A stretch of DNA of 64,000 nt from an uncultured Bacteroidota bacterium (GCA_902629505.1 CACORF010000002.1:1-64000); one strand, 5' to 3'; numbered from the stretch's first letter, positions 33,932-45,038 are shown. Numbers and translations: made by a program. The notes: generated from the letters alone by a model not told the origin.

Positions 33932-36900
33932 ATGGGATCTAAAATACTAAATTTTCTTTTTTCTACTCAACTAATGCTTGCGTTGCTTATATTATTTCCA
34001 ATTGCAATGGGTTTAGGGACTTTTTTAGAAAGTTGGTATTCTACAGATGCAGCAAGAATATGGGTCTATAATGCATGGTGGTTTGAAGTCCTTATGCTTC
34101 TTTTAATGGTTAACTTTATGGGTAATATTAAGAAGTATAACCTTCTTAGCAGAGAAAAATTATCAGTTCTTATTCTTCATTTATCATTTATTTTTATTCT
34201 ACTTGGTGCATTTATTACAAGATACATAGGAGATGAGGGAGTTATGCCAATTAGAGAGAATAATATATCAAATTCTTACTTGTCCGAAAAAACATATTTA
34301 ACTGTTTTTATTGATGGTGAAAATGATGGAGTCTCAGAAAGGAAGACACTAAAATCCCAACTACTTTTATCTGAGCACGTAAATAATAATTTTGTAATTA
34401 ATGAAAACTTTTATGACAAAAACTTTTCAATTTCTTTTGATGAATTTAGAGAGAATGTCACAGAAGGACTAGTACTTGATCCATCAGGTGAAAGGTATAT
34501 AAAATTAGTTGAGGCAGTAGATGGAAACAGACGTGAGCATTTTATTAAAGAGGGGCAGGTTTCCAGCATTCAAAATATTTTATTCTCTTTTAATTCTTAT
34601 CAGAAAGGAGCCATAAATATAACCTCAGAGGAAGGAGAATATTTTATTGAATCTCCTTTTGATGCTCAATTTACTGTTATGTCTACACAACAGAATGGTA
34701 ATCTAACTAAAGATAATAAGCAGCCATTAGAGCTTAGGTCATTATATCAAATACCTGGCTTTCAATTTGTATTCCCCGAACCTGCTTTGAGAGGTGTATT
34801 TGAAATTGTCGATGCTGAAGTAACTGATAGGGAAATTGAAGATGCTCTTTATCTTAACGTCAATTACAATGGTAAGAGTGAAAGGATCGCACTTCTGGGT
34901 GGAAGAGGATATGTTAATAGCCCAAAATCTTTAACTATAGATGATCTTGATTTTTATTTATCATATGGCTCCAATGAAGTAAAACTTCCTTTTAGTATTC
35001 AATTAAATGACTTTATAGCTGAAAAATATCCTGGAACAGAAAATAGTTATTCTTCTTTTATGAGTAAGGTAACAGTTCAAGACAAAGAATCATTTGACTA
35101 TGATATTTTTATGAATAATATTTTGAACTATAAAGGCTATAGATTTTTTCAAGCTTCATTTGACCCTGATGAAAAAGGTACTGTATTATCAGTAAACAAT
35201 GATTTTTGGGGTACATTCATAACATATGCAGGTTACTTTTTACTCTATTTAAGCATGATGGGGATTTTCTTTCTAGGAAATTCAAGGTTTAAATTTTTAG
35301 CGAAACAATTAAATAAGAAGACAGCTATTTTAGTTCTACTGTTATCAAGCTCAGGGCTATTCAGTCAAAATATTAATCCGGCTCCCAAAAGTGAATATAT
35401 TGACTCAATAATCACTTCAACTACATACACAAAAGAACATGCCAGTAAATTTGGAAAAATAGTTATTCAGGATAGTGGAGGAAGAATGAAACCAGCTAAC
35501 ACATTCTCTTCAGAGTTACTTAGGAAAGTCAGTAGGTCTAACTCATACAATGGATTGAATTCTGATCAAGTATTACTTTCTATAATGGATAATCCAGGTG
35601 TATGGTTTAATGCACCCCTTGTTTATATTAAATCGCGTCAGAAAGGTGACACTATTAAAAAGATTATTGGATTAGATAAAAATGTAAAAAAAGCTCCACT
35701 AGTTTCTTTTTTTGATTCTATCGGAAACTATAAATTAGCAGCAAACCTTGAAAGAGCCTATTTAGCTTCTGTACCAACCCAAATTGAAAAAGATATAATT
35801 GAATTAGATAGAAGAGTCAACCTACTTTATTCTGCTTTAGAGGGTAAAATAATGAGGATATTCCCAATTCCTGAAGATTCCAACAATAAATGGGTTTCTT
35901 ATCCTGAAGTAAATGATGTTCAATTTAGTGGTGCTGACTCGCTTTATGTCAATAATGTTCTTCAGTTGTATTTTCAAACATTGAGAGTTTCAAGAGAAAG
36001 CAATAATTATTCCCAATCTGAAGAATTATTAGAAAGTATTAAGGGGTATCAAGTTAAATATGGTAGCGATGTTTTGCCCAGTGATTTAAAAATATCATCA
36101 GAAATTATTTACAATAAAGTGGATATCTTCAACAGGTTATACAAATGGTATTTGTTGTTTGGATTCTCATTATTATTAATCTTAATTCTTCAAATTTTTA
36201 ATGATAAGAAATTCTACAATATTCTTATAAAATTTATCGAATACACTATATATTTCTTATTTATCTTAAACACTATTGGACTAGCTGCAAGATGGTACAT
36301 TGCAGGTCATGCTCCATGGAGTGATGCGTATGAATCAATTATTTTTGTTGCATGGGCAACTGTAATTTTCGGTATAATATTTGGAAGAAAATCATATTTT
36401 ACTTTGGCTTCTGCAACATTAGTATCCTCTATTATTTTGTCTGTAGCCCATATGAATTGGTTAGACCCATCAATAGCAAATCTTCAACCAGTTCTTGATA
36501 GCTATTGGCTAATGATTCATGTAGCTGTTATAGTTGGAAGTTATGGTCCATTTGCTATTGGTATGATCCTAGGTATCGTAGTGTTATTGCTGACAATTAT
36601 TGCAAATAAGAAAAACAGAAAGTCTTTTGTAAAAAAATTAGAAGAATTAACTATTGTCAATGAGTTATCATTAACTATTGGACTTGTAATGTTAACTATC
36701 GGTAACTTTTTAGGTGGTATGTGGGCTAATGAAAGTTGGGGAAGATATTGGGGATGGGATCCTAAGGAAACTTGGGCTCTAATAAGTATTATTGTCTATA
36801 CTGCAGTACTTCATCTAAGAATAGTACCAAAACTTAACAATAAATGGCTTTTTAACTTATTAAGTATTATATCGTTTGGTGCAATTTTGATGACTTATTT

Positions 36901-37048
36901 TGGTGTAAACTTTTATTTGGTGGGTCTTCATTCATATGCCTCTGGTGACAAAGTTATTACTCCCGACTTTGTATATTATTCTATTGCTTTTATAACTATT
37001 TTAGGCTTTATTTCTTATTTTGCAAATAAGAAAAATAAAGTGCTTTAA
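33932..37048 (+). CDS. Fused cytochrome c biogenesis protein CcsBA (ResB-CcsA)
   Basis: 1038 aa; multiple TMs; C-terminal WANESWGRYWGWDPKETWALISIIVYTAVLHLR (WWD motif), HAPWSDAYESIIFVAW. Confidence 0.93.
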   Translation: MGSKILNFLFSTQLMLALLILFPIAMGLGTFLESWYSTDAARIWVYNAWWFEVLMLLLMVNFMGNIKKYNLLSREKLSVLILHLSFIFILLGAFITRYIGDEGVMPIRENNISNSYLSEKTYLTVFIDGENDGVSERKTLKSQLLLSEHVNNNFVINENFYDKNFSISFDEFRENVTEGLVLDPSGERYIKLVEAVDGNRREHFIKEGQVSSIQNILFSFNSYQKGAINITSEEGEYFIESPFDAQFTVMSTQQNGNLTKDNKQPLELRSLYQIPGFQFVFPEPALRGVFEIVDAEVTDREIEDALYLNVNYNGKSERIALLGGRGYVNSPKSLTIDDLDFYLSYGSNEVKLPFSIQLNDFIAEKYPGTENSYSSFMSKVTVQDKESFDYDIFMNNILNYKGYRFFQASFDPDEKGTVLSVNNDFWGTFITYAGYFLLYLSMMGIFFLGNSRFKFLAKQLNKKTAILVLLLSSSGLFSQNINPAPKSEYIDSIITSTTYTKEHASKFGKIVIQDSGGRMKPANTFSSELLRKVSRSNSYNGLNSDQVLLSIMDNPGVWFNAPLVYIKSRQKGDTIKKIIGLDKNVKKAPLVSFFDSIGNYKLAANLERAYLASVPTQIEKDIIELDRRVNLLYSALEGKIMRIFPIPEDSNNKWVSYPEVNDVQFSGADSLYVNNVLQLYFQTLRVSRESNNYSQSEELLESIKGYQVKYGSDVLPSDLKISSEIIYNKVDIFNRLYKWYLLFGFSLLLILILQIFNDKKFYNILIKFIEYTIYFLFILNTIGLAARWYIAGHAPWSDAYESIIFVAWATVIFGIIFGRKSYFTLASATLVSSIILSVAHMNWLDPSIANLQPVLDSYWLMIHVAVIVGSYGPFAIGMILGIVVLLLTIIANKKNRKSFVKKLEELTIVNELSLTIGLVMLTIGNFLGGMWANESWGRYWGWDPKETWALISIIVYTAVLHLRIVPKLNNKWLFNLLSIISFGAILMTYFGVNFYLVGLHSYASGDKVITPDFVYYSIAFITILGFISYFANKKNKVL

Positions 37049-37959
37049 TGATTAAAATAAATATTCAAAACGAATATTCACCCTTAAAAACCGTCATTTT
37101 AGGTATTGCTGAAGACCCTGGTCCACAACCTCTTGAAAAAGATGTATACGATCCGGGATCCCTCTTCCATATTCAAAATAATTCCTATCCGATAGAAAAA
37201 GATTTGCTCAATGAAGTTGATAAATTTCATGGAAAACTTGTAAAACATGATGTAGATGTAATTAGACCACAAAATATTTCTGATTGTAACCAAATATTTG
37301 CCAGAGATCTTGGATTTGTGATATCTAATATGTTCTTCATGTCTAATATCGTCCCCAATAGAGAAGAAGAAATTGAGGGTATTCAGAGTATTATAACAAA
37401 GTTTGATGCAGGTGTAATTAAACTACCAGATTTTATGCATATCGAGGGTGGAGATGTCATAATTCACAATGATAAAATATTTATTGGTACATATTCAGAC
37501 AAGGATTATTCATCGTTGATTACAGCTAGAACAAATAATGAATCAATTAAATATCTCAAAAAGCTGATTAATGAATTTGAAATAATACCAATTGAAATAA
37601 AAAAGTCAAATACTAATATTTATGAAAATACATTGCATCTTGATTGTTGTTTTCAAGCTATATCTAAAAATAATGCAATAATATGTCCAGATGGATTTAA
37701 AAATATTGATGATGTAAATTTAATAATGAGGATCTTTGGAAAAGAAAATATTTTTATAGCGTCACTCCAAGAATACTCAGAATTAACTTCAAATGTTTTA
37801 GTAGTTTCTCCAGATGTTATAATCTCTCATTCTAAATTTAATAGACTAAATAAATGGCTTAAAGATAAAGGTATATTAGTCGAAGAAGTCGATTACACCA
37901 ATGTATCTAAAATGTCTGGTTTATTCAGATGCTCAACCTTACCACTTAACAGAGAATGA
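37048..37959 (+). CDS. Pentein-superfamily amidinotransferase/arginine deiminase-like protein
   Basis: FARDLGFVISN, HIEGGDVI, NTLHLDCCFQAI, catalytic Cys near C-terminus GLFRCSTLPLNRE. Confidence 0.85.
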   Translation: MIKINIQNEYSPLKTVILGIAEDPGPQPLEKDVYDPGSLFHIQNNSYPIEKDLLNEVDKFHGKLVKHDVDVIRPQNISDCNQIFARDLGFVISNMFFMSNIVPNREEEIEGIQSIITKFDAGVIKLPDFMHIEGGDVIIHNDKIFIGTYSDKDYSSLITARTNNESIKYLKKLINEFEIIPIEIKKSNTNIYENTLHLDCCFQAISKNNAIICPDGFKNIDDVNLIMRIFGKENIFIASLQEYSELTSNVLVVSPDVIISHSKFNRLNKWLKDKGILVEEVDYTNVSKMSGLFRCSTLPLNRE

Positions 37960-38864
37960 TGAATCATCTTACTTCAAAAATTTTAATGATTTCACCTGAC
38001 AAGTTCAGAAATAATGAAGATACTCTTTCAGATAATGTATTTCAATCAAGAAAATTTAATGAGGATCAGGTTAAATCAATTGCATTAAAAGAATTTGATA
38101 AACTTAGAGACGTTATTTTAAAGTCAGGAATTGATGTTTTTAGTTTCGATGATGATAGTAAATTTGACACTCCTGATGCTGTGTTTCCTAATAATTGGAT
38201 CTCTTTTCATCACCTTCACAAGGCTATACTATATCCAATGTTTGCAACTAACAGAAGGTTTGAAAGACAGTCTAAAATATTAAATAAACTTTCTAAATCA
38301 GGTATAGAAATTGAATTGGTTAAGGATTACTCCGCCTATGAAAATGAAAATAAATTTCTAGAAGGAACTGGAAGTATTGTTTTAGACAGAAAATCAAAAA
38401 CCGCTTACTGTTCAATATCTAAAAGATCTAATATTGATCTTTTTAAAAAATTCTGCGAAGATTTTGCTTATTTTCCTGTACCTTTTAATTCTTCATACCT
38501 TTCCAAACCAATATATCATACAAATGTTATGATGTCTATATGTAATAATTTTTCTATTATATGCCTTGAATCTATTCATGATAAAAAACAAAGAGAAAAT
38601 ATTATTGACAAATTAAATAATTCCGGTTTGGAAATTATTGATATTTCACTTGATCAAATGACTTCTTTTCTAGGTAATTGTATTCAACTGATTAATTCAG
38701 ACAACTCACCCATTTTAGTTATGAGCTCTAGAGCCTATAAGTCAATTAGTAAATCTCAGCTAAAAAAGATTGAATTACACTCTGAAATTATTCACTCAGA
38801 CATTAAAACAATCGAGGATAATGGCGGAGGAAGTGCTAGATGTATGATAGCTGAAATCTTCTAA
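37956..38864 (+). CDS. ctlX: CtlX-like arginine deiminase-related (citrulline utilization) hydrolase
   Basis: KILMISPDKFRNNEDT..N, DAVFPNNWISFH, LEGTGSIVLDR, HTNVMMSI, C-terminal GGGSARCMIAEIF. Confidence 0.88.
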   Translation: MMNHLTSKILMISPDKFRNNEDTLSDNVFQSRKFNEDQVKSIALKEFDKLRDVILKSGIDVFSFDDDSKFDTPDAVFPNNWISFHHLHKAILYPMFATNRRFERQSKILNKLSKSGIEIELVKDYSAYENENKFLEGTGSIVLDRKSKTAYCSISKRSNIDLFKKFCEDFAYFPVPFNSSYLSKPIYHTNVMMSICNNFSIICLESIHDKKQRENIIDKLNNSGLEIIDISLDQMTSFLGNCIQLINSDNSPILVMSSRAYKSISKSQLKKIELHSEIIHSDIKTIEDNGGGSARCMIAEIF

Positions 38865-38919
38865 ATATTGCTATATTTAAGTAAAGTTTCAAATCTTATT
38901 AAAATTAAAAACTAATTAT

Positions 38920-41900
38920 ATGAAAAGACTATTATTATTAATGTTTGTTTTCTTTTTGCTTCTGCCAATTGATGCAAACTCACAACGAAAAAGAAATCAA
39001 AAACAAAATATTAATACAGAAAAGGTATCTCTTAATGCTTTTAAATTTAGGAATATTGGACCTGCATTTTTATCAGGAAGGATTTCTGACATTGCAATTC
39101 ATCCAGAAAATGAGAATACATGGTTTATAACTGCTGGTTCAGGTGGTGTTTGGATGACAGATAACGCTGGTACAACCTGGAATCCAATATTTGATAATGA
39201 AACCTCTTATTCTGTTGGTGCTATTGCTATTGATAGTTCAAATACTAATATAATTTGGGTTGGAACAGGAGAAAATGTAGGTGGGAGACATGTTGCCTAC
39301 GGAGATGGTATTTACAGAAGTTCTGATGGTGGTAAATCATGGACAAATATGGGATTAAAAAAATCTGAACATATTTCCAAAATCATTGTTCATCCTAGCA
39401 ATTCTGAAATTGTATGGGTGGCTGTTCAAGGACCACTATGGAGTAGTGGAGGAGAAAGAGGTTTATATAAAACAGTTGATGGTGGTAAGAATTGGCGAAA
39501 AACTCTTGGAAATTCTGAATGGACTGGAGTAACTGACATTATGATCGATCCAAGAAACCCAGACCTAATTTATGCTGCAACCTGGGACAGACACAGAACA
39601 GTAGCTGCATACATGGGAGGTGGACCAGGATCTGGAATTCATAAGTCGGAAGATGGGGGAGAGACATGGAGAGAACTAACTAATGGAATACCAAAATCTA
39701 ATCTTGGTAAAATAGGTATCGCTATATCATATCAAAAACCAGATGTAATTTATGCTGCAATTGAAGAGGACAGAACTAAAGGTGGTGTGTATAGATCTTC
39801 AGATCAAGGAGAATCGTGGACAAAGATGTCAAACACTGTTTCTGGAGGTACAGGCCCTCACTACTATCAAGAATTATATACAAGTCCACATGAGTTTGAT
39901 AGGTTATACCTTATGAATGTTCATATATTAACTTCTAAGGATGGAGGTAAAAACTTTGAGCAACTAACAAATGAGAGAAATTTCTACTATTACTTTGACA
40001 AAAAGCATAGTGATCATCATGCCATGGCATTTAAAAATAGTGATCCTGATTATCTAATGGTAGGAACAGATGCTGGTATTTACGAAAGTTTTGATGGAGC
40101 AAAAAATTGGCATTACTTTTTAAATCTACCTTTAACTCAATTTTATAAAGTAGCCGTTAATAACAAGGAACCATTTTATCACATTTTTGGAGGGACACAA
40201 GATAATGGATCTGCAGGTGGTCCTTCAGCTACAGATGAAGAATATGGAATAACCAATAGGGTATGGTATAAAACTTTGATGGCTGATGGACATCAGTCAG
40301 CAACTGATCCAGTTTATAACGATATAATGTATGCAACAACCCAAGAAGGTGGTTTTCATAGAGTTGATCTAACAACTGGAGAACAAGTCTACATTAAACC
40401 TCAACCTGAAGAAGGGGATCCTCATGAGAGATTTAATTGGGATACACCAATTTTGGTAAGCCCGCACAATCCTGCAAAAATTTACATTGGATCATATAGA
40501 GTTTGGGAATCTGATAGTAGAGGTGATAGTTGGAGAGCAATTTCAGGTGACCAAACAAGAAATGAAAATAGAATAGAATTACCAATACTTGGGAGACAGC
40601 AAAGTTGGGATAATTCATGGGATGTAAAAGCTATGTCTCAATATAATACAATCACATCATTATCTGAATCTCCAATTAAGGAAGGATTAATTTGGTCTGG
40701 AACAGATGATGGATTTATCCATGTAACAACTAATGGAGGTGAAACATGGAAAGAGATACCTGTTACTGAGTTAGGACTTCCTGAAAGAACTTTTGTAAAT
40801 GATATAAAGGCTGATCTTTTTGACGAAAACACAGTCTATGTTTCATTGGATAATCATAAAGAGGGTGATCTAAATCCTTACCTTTTTAAAAGTACAGATT
40901 TGGGTGAGACTTGGGAATCAATTTCCAACAATATCCCTTCTAGGACATTGATATGGAGATTAGTTCAAGATCATGTAGAAAAAGATTTATTGTTTCTTGC
41001 TACTGAGTTTGGGGTATACACTTCTTTAAATGGAGGTAAATATTGGCAAAAACTACCCGGTACACCCACAATATCTTTCAGGGATCTTGTAATTCAGCAA
41101 AGAGAAGGTGACCTAGTTGCTGCTTCTTTTGGAAGAGGATTTTTTGTGCTTGATGATTACTCTGCTTTAAGAGGTATGATTAATAAAGACAACTTATCAA
41201 GCAAGGGTAAATTATTTAAGCCTAGAGATGCAAAGCTATTCAAGCCTAGGAATGCTCTTGGAAACACTGGTGGTCAATATTATGTTGCTGAAAATCCTAC
41301 TTTCGGTGCTGTATTCACATATCACTTAAAAGATGTGCCTGAGACAATGAAATCCAAAAGAAAAAAAGCAGAGGCATCTTTAAATAAAGGGAACAAAGAT
41401 ATTCCTTTCCCTGGTTATGAATCCTTAACTCAGGAAATGAGAGAAAAACCTGCAACCTTACTTCTATCAATTAATGACTCAGATGGTAATCTAATTAGAA
41501 ATGTAAATCAACGAGCTTCAAAAGGAACTGGTAAAATTGTATGGGATCTTAAGCATAAAAGTTACTATACTATTACAGCAGGATCTGGTTGGAGAGAATC
41601 AACTGGCCCATTTGTTACACCAGGAAAATATTCTGCAACCTTGTATCTGAAAAAAGATGGAGAGCTTGAAAAACTTGATGGTCCGATTGAATTTGGTGTA
41701 AAACTCCTAAGAGAGGGAGTTCTTAAAGGGGCATCTTTTGAAGAATATAATTCTCATGCTTCTGATCTAGCAACCATTTATAAAGAATATTCTGTTTATT
41801 CAGATACTTTTTCTAGGTTACAGTCAAAATTTAACTTACTTGAAAAGGCATTAATGTTGACTGAGTCACTAAATGAAAACATGTTTTCTGAACTTGAAAA

Positions 41901-42192
41901 AGTTAAAAATGAATATTTAACGATAAGAGATAAATATGGAACAAATCCTGCTAAAAATGAAATAGGAGAGTGGGATAAACCAACAATAGGATCTAGATTA
42001 TCTATCGCTTCTCAAGGTTTAGAAACTTTTTATGGTCCAACTGAAATGAATAAGTATAATCTTGAACTTTCGAAAAAGTTAGTTAGTGATTATAAAAAGG
42101 ATGTGGAGTTAATTAATTCAAAAGTAGAAGATCTAAAGAAGAAAATTAAAGAATTAAATCATCCTCATATATCTGGTTCAGGAATTAATTAG
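38920..42192 (+). CDS. Secreted BNR/VPS10-sortilin-like beta-propeller protein (glycosyl hydrolase annotated family)
   Basis: 1090 aa; repeated S.DGG.TW.. motifs (SSDGGKSWTNM, TVDGGKNWRKT, SEDGGETWREL, SSDQGESWTKM, TTNGGETWKEI). Confidence 0.92.
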   Translation: MKRLLLLMFVFFLLLPIDANSQRKRNQKQNINTEKVSLNAFKFRNIGPAFLSGRISDIAIHPENENTWFITAGSGGVWMTDNAGTTWNPIFDNETSYSVGAIAIDSSNTNIIWVGTGENVGGRHVAYGDGIYRSSDGGKSWTNMGLKKSEHISKIIVHPSNSEIVWVAVQGPLWSSGGERGLYKTVDGGKNWRKTLGNSEWTGVTDIMIDPRNPDLIYAATWDRHRTVAAYMGGGPGSGIHKSEDGGETWRELTNGIPKSNLGKIGIAISYQKPDVIYAAIEEDRTKGGVYRSSDQGESWTKMSNTVSGGTGPHYYQELYTSPHEFDRLYLMNVHILTSKDGGKNFEQLTNERNFYYYFDKKHSDHHAMAFKNSDPDYLMVGTDAGIYESFDGAKNWHYFLNLPLTQFYKVAVNNKEPFYHIFGGTQDNGSAGGPSATDEEYGITNRVWYKTLMADGHQSATDPVYNDIMYATTQEGGFHRVDLTTGEQVYIKPQPEEGDPHERFNWDTPILVSPHNPAKIYIGSYRVWESDSRGDSWRAISGDQTRNENRIELPILGRQQSWDNSWDVKAMSQYNTITSLSESPIKEGLIWSGTDDGFIHVTTNGGETWKEIPVTELGLPERTFVNDIKADLFDENTVYVSLDNHKEGDLNPYLFKSTDLGETWESISNNIPSRTLIWRLVQDHVEKDLLFLATEFGVYTSLNGGKYWQKLPGTPTISFRDLVIQQREGDLVAASFGRGFFVLDDYSALRGMINKDNLSSKGKLFKPRDAKLFKPRNALGNTGGQYYVAENPTFGAVFTYHLKDVPETMKSKRKKAEASLNKGNKDIPFPGYESLTQEMREKPATLLLSINDSDGNLIRNVNQRASKGTGKIVWDLKHKSYYTITAGSGWRESTGPFVTPGKYSATLYLKKDGELEKLDGPIEFGVKLLREGVLKGASFEEYNSHASDLATIYKEYSVYSDTFSRLQSKFNLLEKALMLTESLNENMFSELEKVKNEYLTIRDKYGTNPAKNEIGEWDKPTIGSRLSIASQGLETFYGPTEMNKYNLELSKKLVSDYKKDVELINSKVEDLKKKIKELNHPHISGSGIN

Positions 42193-43396
42193 AAATATAT
42201 TGGTTAAGTTCAAAACATTCTAATTTAAAGTATTTAACAGAAGATAAAAGGTGGTCAAAAATATCAGAGGTTAGAGCCTCATATTTTGTCCACTCTTTGT
42301 CTTTTGAAAAAGTATAGATCTGAATTGGAATTCCTTGTGAAGTAGGTTCGAGCTGTCTACACATCATTGTGAGGTCATCATTAGTCATTGGATGAGATTT
42401 CAGGTATTCTTCGATGTATGTTCTAAATACTCCTAAATTTGTCAGGTTCCTCCCATTTAAAAGCATAGTTTTATCAGCATTTTCTTTCTTATTATGAAGT
42501 TCAATCTCAGAGCTTTTCTTGGTCAGATAATCCTTAATTAGTTTTACTTTTTTGAGTTCAGCTATTTCTTCATTTTCTAAAAATCGAACAGAACTTGGTT
42601 TGATTAAAAGTGATCTTTTTATTCTTCTCCCTTTTGATTCTTCCATCCCTCTCCAATTTATAAATGAATCTGAAACAAGCTTATAAGTTGGAATTGTTGT
42701 AATTGTGTTGTCAAAGTTTTGAACTTTAACAGTGGAAAGATTAACTTCTATAACAGTTCCGTCAGCATCAGAACCTTTCATAGTAATCCAATCACCTATC
42801 CTTACAGTATCATTTACTGTAATTTGAATGCTTGATACAAATCCGAGAATAGTATCTCTGAAAACTAATATAATGATAGCTGAAAGAGCACCAAGCGATG
42901 CAAGAAATGTTCCGATTTCTCTTCCAGTAAGTACAGACAGAATTAAAATGATACCAATAAACCAAATAAATATCATTATTACCTGAATGTAGCTATCTAT
43001 TGGTATATGTTTTAAAGAGGTGCTTTGTTTAAAATAATCTTTTACTGTTCCAAGAATAGACTTAACAGTTACTATGAATAATACAATAGTTAATGCCTCA
43101 ATGATAATTACAAGATTGTCGGTATATGTTGGGACAATTAGATAAAGAAAAAATAATGATGGTATAAATGATAAAAGTCTTGGAACCCTATTTTTTATTA
43201 ATAGATCATCAAATGTTGATGATGTTGATTTAGCTATCCTTTTAAAAAAAGACAGTATTATTCTTCTGGTTACATAATTTATAATAACAACAATAATTGA
43301 TATTGATAATATTATAACACCAGATGATATAAGGTTTGATAAGTATGAACTTAAACCATAATTAGACAAAAATTCAATTATTTCTTCTCTATACAT
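42185..43396 (-). CDS. MscS family mechanosensitive ion channel
   Basis: ILVFRDTILGFVSSIQITVNDTVRIGDWITMKGSDADGTVIEVNLSTVKVQNFDNTITTIPTYKLVSDSFINW. Confidence 0.95.
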   Translation of the reverse strand: MYREEIIEFLSNYGLSSYLSNLISSGVIILSISIIVVIINYVTRRIILSFFKRIAKSTSSTFDDLLIKNRVPRLLSFIPSLFFLYLIVPTYTDNLVIIIEALTIVLFIVTVKSILGTVKDYFKQSTSLKHIPIDSYIQVIMIFIWFIGIILILSVLTGREIGTFLASLGALSAIIILVFRDTILGFVSSIQITVNDTVRIGDWITMKGSDADGTVIEVNLSTVKVQNFDNTITTIPTYKLVSDSFINWRGMEESKGRRIKRSLLIKPSSVRFLENEEIAELKKVKLIKDYLTKKSSEIELHNKKENADKTMLLNGRNLTNLGVFRTYIEEYLKSHPMTNDDLTMMCRQLEPTSQGIPIQIYTFSKDKEWTKYEALTSDIFDHLLSSVKYFKLECFELNQYISN

Positions 43397-43408
43397 GCTA
43401 CAAAAATA

Positions 43409-43435
43409 AAAAACCCACCAATAAGGTGGGTCTTT
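43409..43435 (-). terminator. Rho-independent terminator downstream of tandem paralog trio
   Basis: Minus strand GACCCACC-TTATT-GGTGGGTTTTTTATTTTTG. Confidence 0.8.
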
Positions 43436-43456
43436 TAATGATAAAAATTTAGACAA

Positions 43457-44227
43457 TTAGTTGTGAATGGAAACTAATTCAAGTGTAACAAAGTTTTGAT
43501 GATCACTTGCCGATTGAACACCTTCTCTTAGCTTTGTGCCTGTAAAAGTGTCACCCATAGATTGCCATCCTGTTCTAGAAACACCGGGAACTTCAACATT
43601 AAAAAACATATGAGTAGCATTTTTGTAAGCATTATCTGTTCTTTCATAAATTTTAGCAAGACCCCAATATCTGTGTTGTCCCATTAAAATTTCTTTTTCA
43701 ACCATTGGCTTGATAATTTCAGTTTCCCAGCTTTCAAAATCATCAGATTTTGCTATTGTAGATGTGATACTCATTATATCTCCTGGTTCTAGATCACCAC
43801 CTGCAAGTATTGTCCATGATATACCTTCAACATGGTAGTTCCTTCTTTCATTGCTTGTATTAGGAGAAGCTTCAAACATTCTTGTAATAGCTCTTCTAGA
43901 CATCTTGCCCTTATACACTTCTTGTGCATAAGCTCCATAGTCAGCAGAGCTGTAATTTGCTAATTGTTCTTTACTAGCAAAACTTGTTATTATGAAGTAA
44001 TCAGCAGGGTTATCTCTATCATCATTTGTTTGAATAACTTTCCAAACAGCTTGTTGAGTTTGAACCCCATCTTCAATTGCCTTTTTATGAAGTGGTCCCC
44101 AAAATTTTTCAGTTTTGAGATAATCATTTTCAGCACCTTCATTTAGGTCGACTGCGCTTACTATAGCGTATTGCGCTGATGTAGTTATGGTAAATATTAA
44201 TGTTAATAATAATAATATATTTTTCAT
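43457..44227 (-). CDS. Secreted protein of uncharacterised paralogous family (copy 1); possible dimeric alpha/beta-barrel (NIPSNAP/ABM-like) fold
   Basis: Signal peptide MKNILLLLTLIFTITTSAQ; YAIVSAVDLNEGAENDYLKTEKFWGPLHKKAIEDG; KGKMSRRAITRMF; aligned with the next two ORFs. Confidence 0.8.
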   Translation of the reverse strand: MKNILLLLTLIFTITTSAQYAIVSAVDLNEGAENDYLKTEKFWGPLHKKAIEDGVQTQQAVWKVIQTNDDRDNPADYFIITSFASKEQLANYSSADYGAYAQEVYKGKMSRRAITRMFEASPNTSNERRNYHVEGISWTILAGGDLEPGDIMSITSTIAKSDDFESWETEIIKPMVEKEILMGQHRYWGLAKIYERTDNAYKNATHMFFNVEVPGVSRTGWQSMGDTFTGTKLREGVQSASDHQNFVTLELVSIHN

Positions 44228-44238
44228 TTTAAAAAATT

Positions 44239-45012
44239 TTAGTTTTGTGACGATACTAATTCAAGAGTTATTTGATCAGCATGATGACTTGCTGCTGATA
44301 GACCTTCTTGAAGTTTCTGAAATTTAAAACTATCAGTTGGAAGTCCATCAACTAATGAGCCACCTTCAACAGGTCTATTAAAAAAGAAGTGAGTCATACC
44401 TTTATAAGCATTCTCAGTTCTTTCATAAACTCTAGCTAAACGCCAGTATCTATGTTTACCGTTTAATATTGCTTTTTCAACATAGGGTTTAAAAAATAAA
44501 GATTCATAATTTTCAAAATCTTCATTTTGAGCTTGAGTTGGTGTTATTACAAAAGTGTCACCTGGTTCTAAGCCTCCACCTGTCCATATAGTTCTATCGA
44601 CGGTTTCTAAATGATAGTTCCTTCTTTCTTTACTTTCAGTCCCAATATTACTCATAATTCTCTCAATTCTCCTCTCAGAAATTTTTCCTTTATGAGCCTC
44701 CTTTGCCAATGCAACCCAATCGCCAGTTGTCCAGCTGTTGTTGTATGCATCAAGTTGTTCTTTTGAACTAAATCCAGTATTGATAATATAGTGTGGTCCA
44801 TTTTCACCAATTTCAGATGTAACTTTCCACACAGATTGCCATTCTTGAATCCCTCTTTCGATTGCAAGTTTGTGTATAGGTCCAAAGAAAGCTTCAAGTG
44901 CTAAATATTGATCTTCTTGACCATCGTTTAATTGTACAGCACTTAATATATTGTACTGAGCAGATAAGCTAAAAGTAAATACAAGTGCTAATGTTAAAAA
45001 TATTTTTTTCAT
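44239..45012 (-). CDS. Secreted protein of same paralogous family (copy 2)
   Basis: MKKIFLTLALVFTFSLSAQYNILSAVQLNDGQEDQYLALEAFFGPIHKLAIERG; KGKISERRIERIM. Start set at internal Met with signal peptide. Confidence 0.8.
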   Translation of the reverse strand: MKKIFLTLALVFTFSLSAQYNILSAVQLNDGQEDQYLALEAFFGPIHKLAIERGIQEWQSVWKVTSEIGENGPHYIINTGFSSKEQLDAYNNSWTTGDWVALAKEAHKGKISERRIERIMSNIGTESKERRNYHLETVDRTIWTGGGLEPGDTFVITPTQAQNEDFENYESLFFKPYVEKAILNGKHRYWRLARVYERTENAYKGMTHFFFNRPVEGGSLVDGLPTDSFKFQKLQEGLSAASHHADQITLELVSSQN

Positions 45013-45038
45013 TGTTAATCTATTTTTTTGATTTATTA

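Noticed and set aside
38920-42192. Repeated DGG-TW motifs considered as a DNA repeat array
   Set aside because: They are protein-level BNR propeller repeats with diverged nucleotide sequence, not a DNA tandem repeat.
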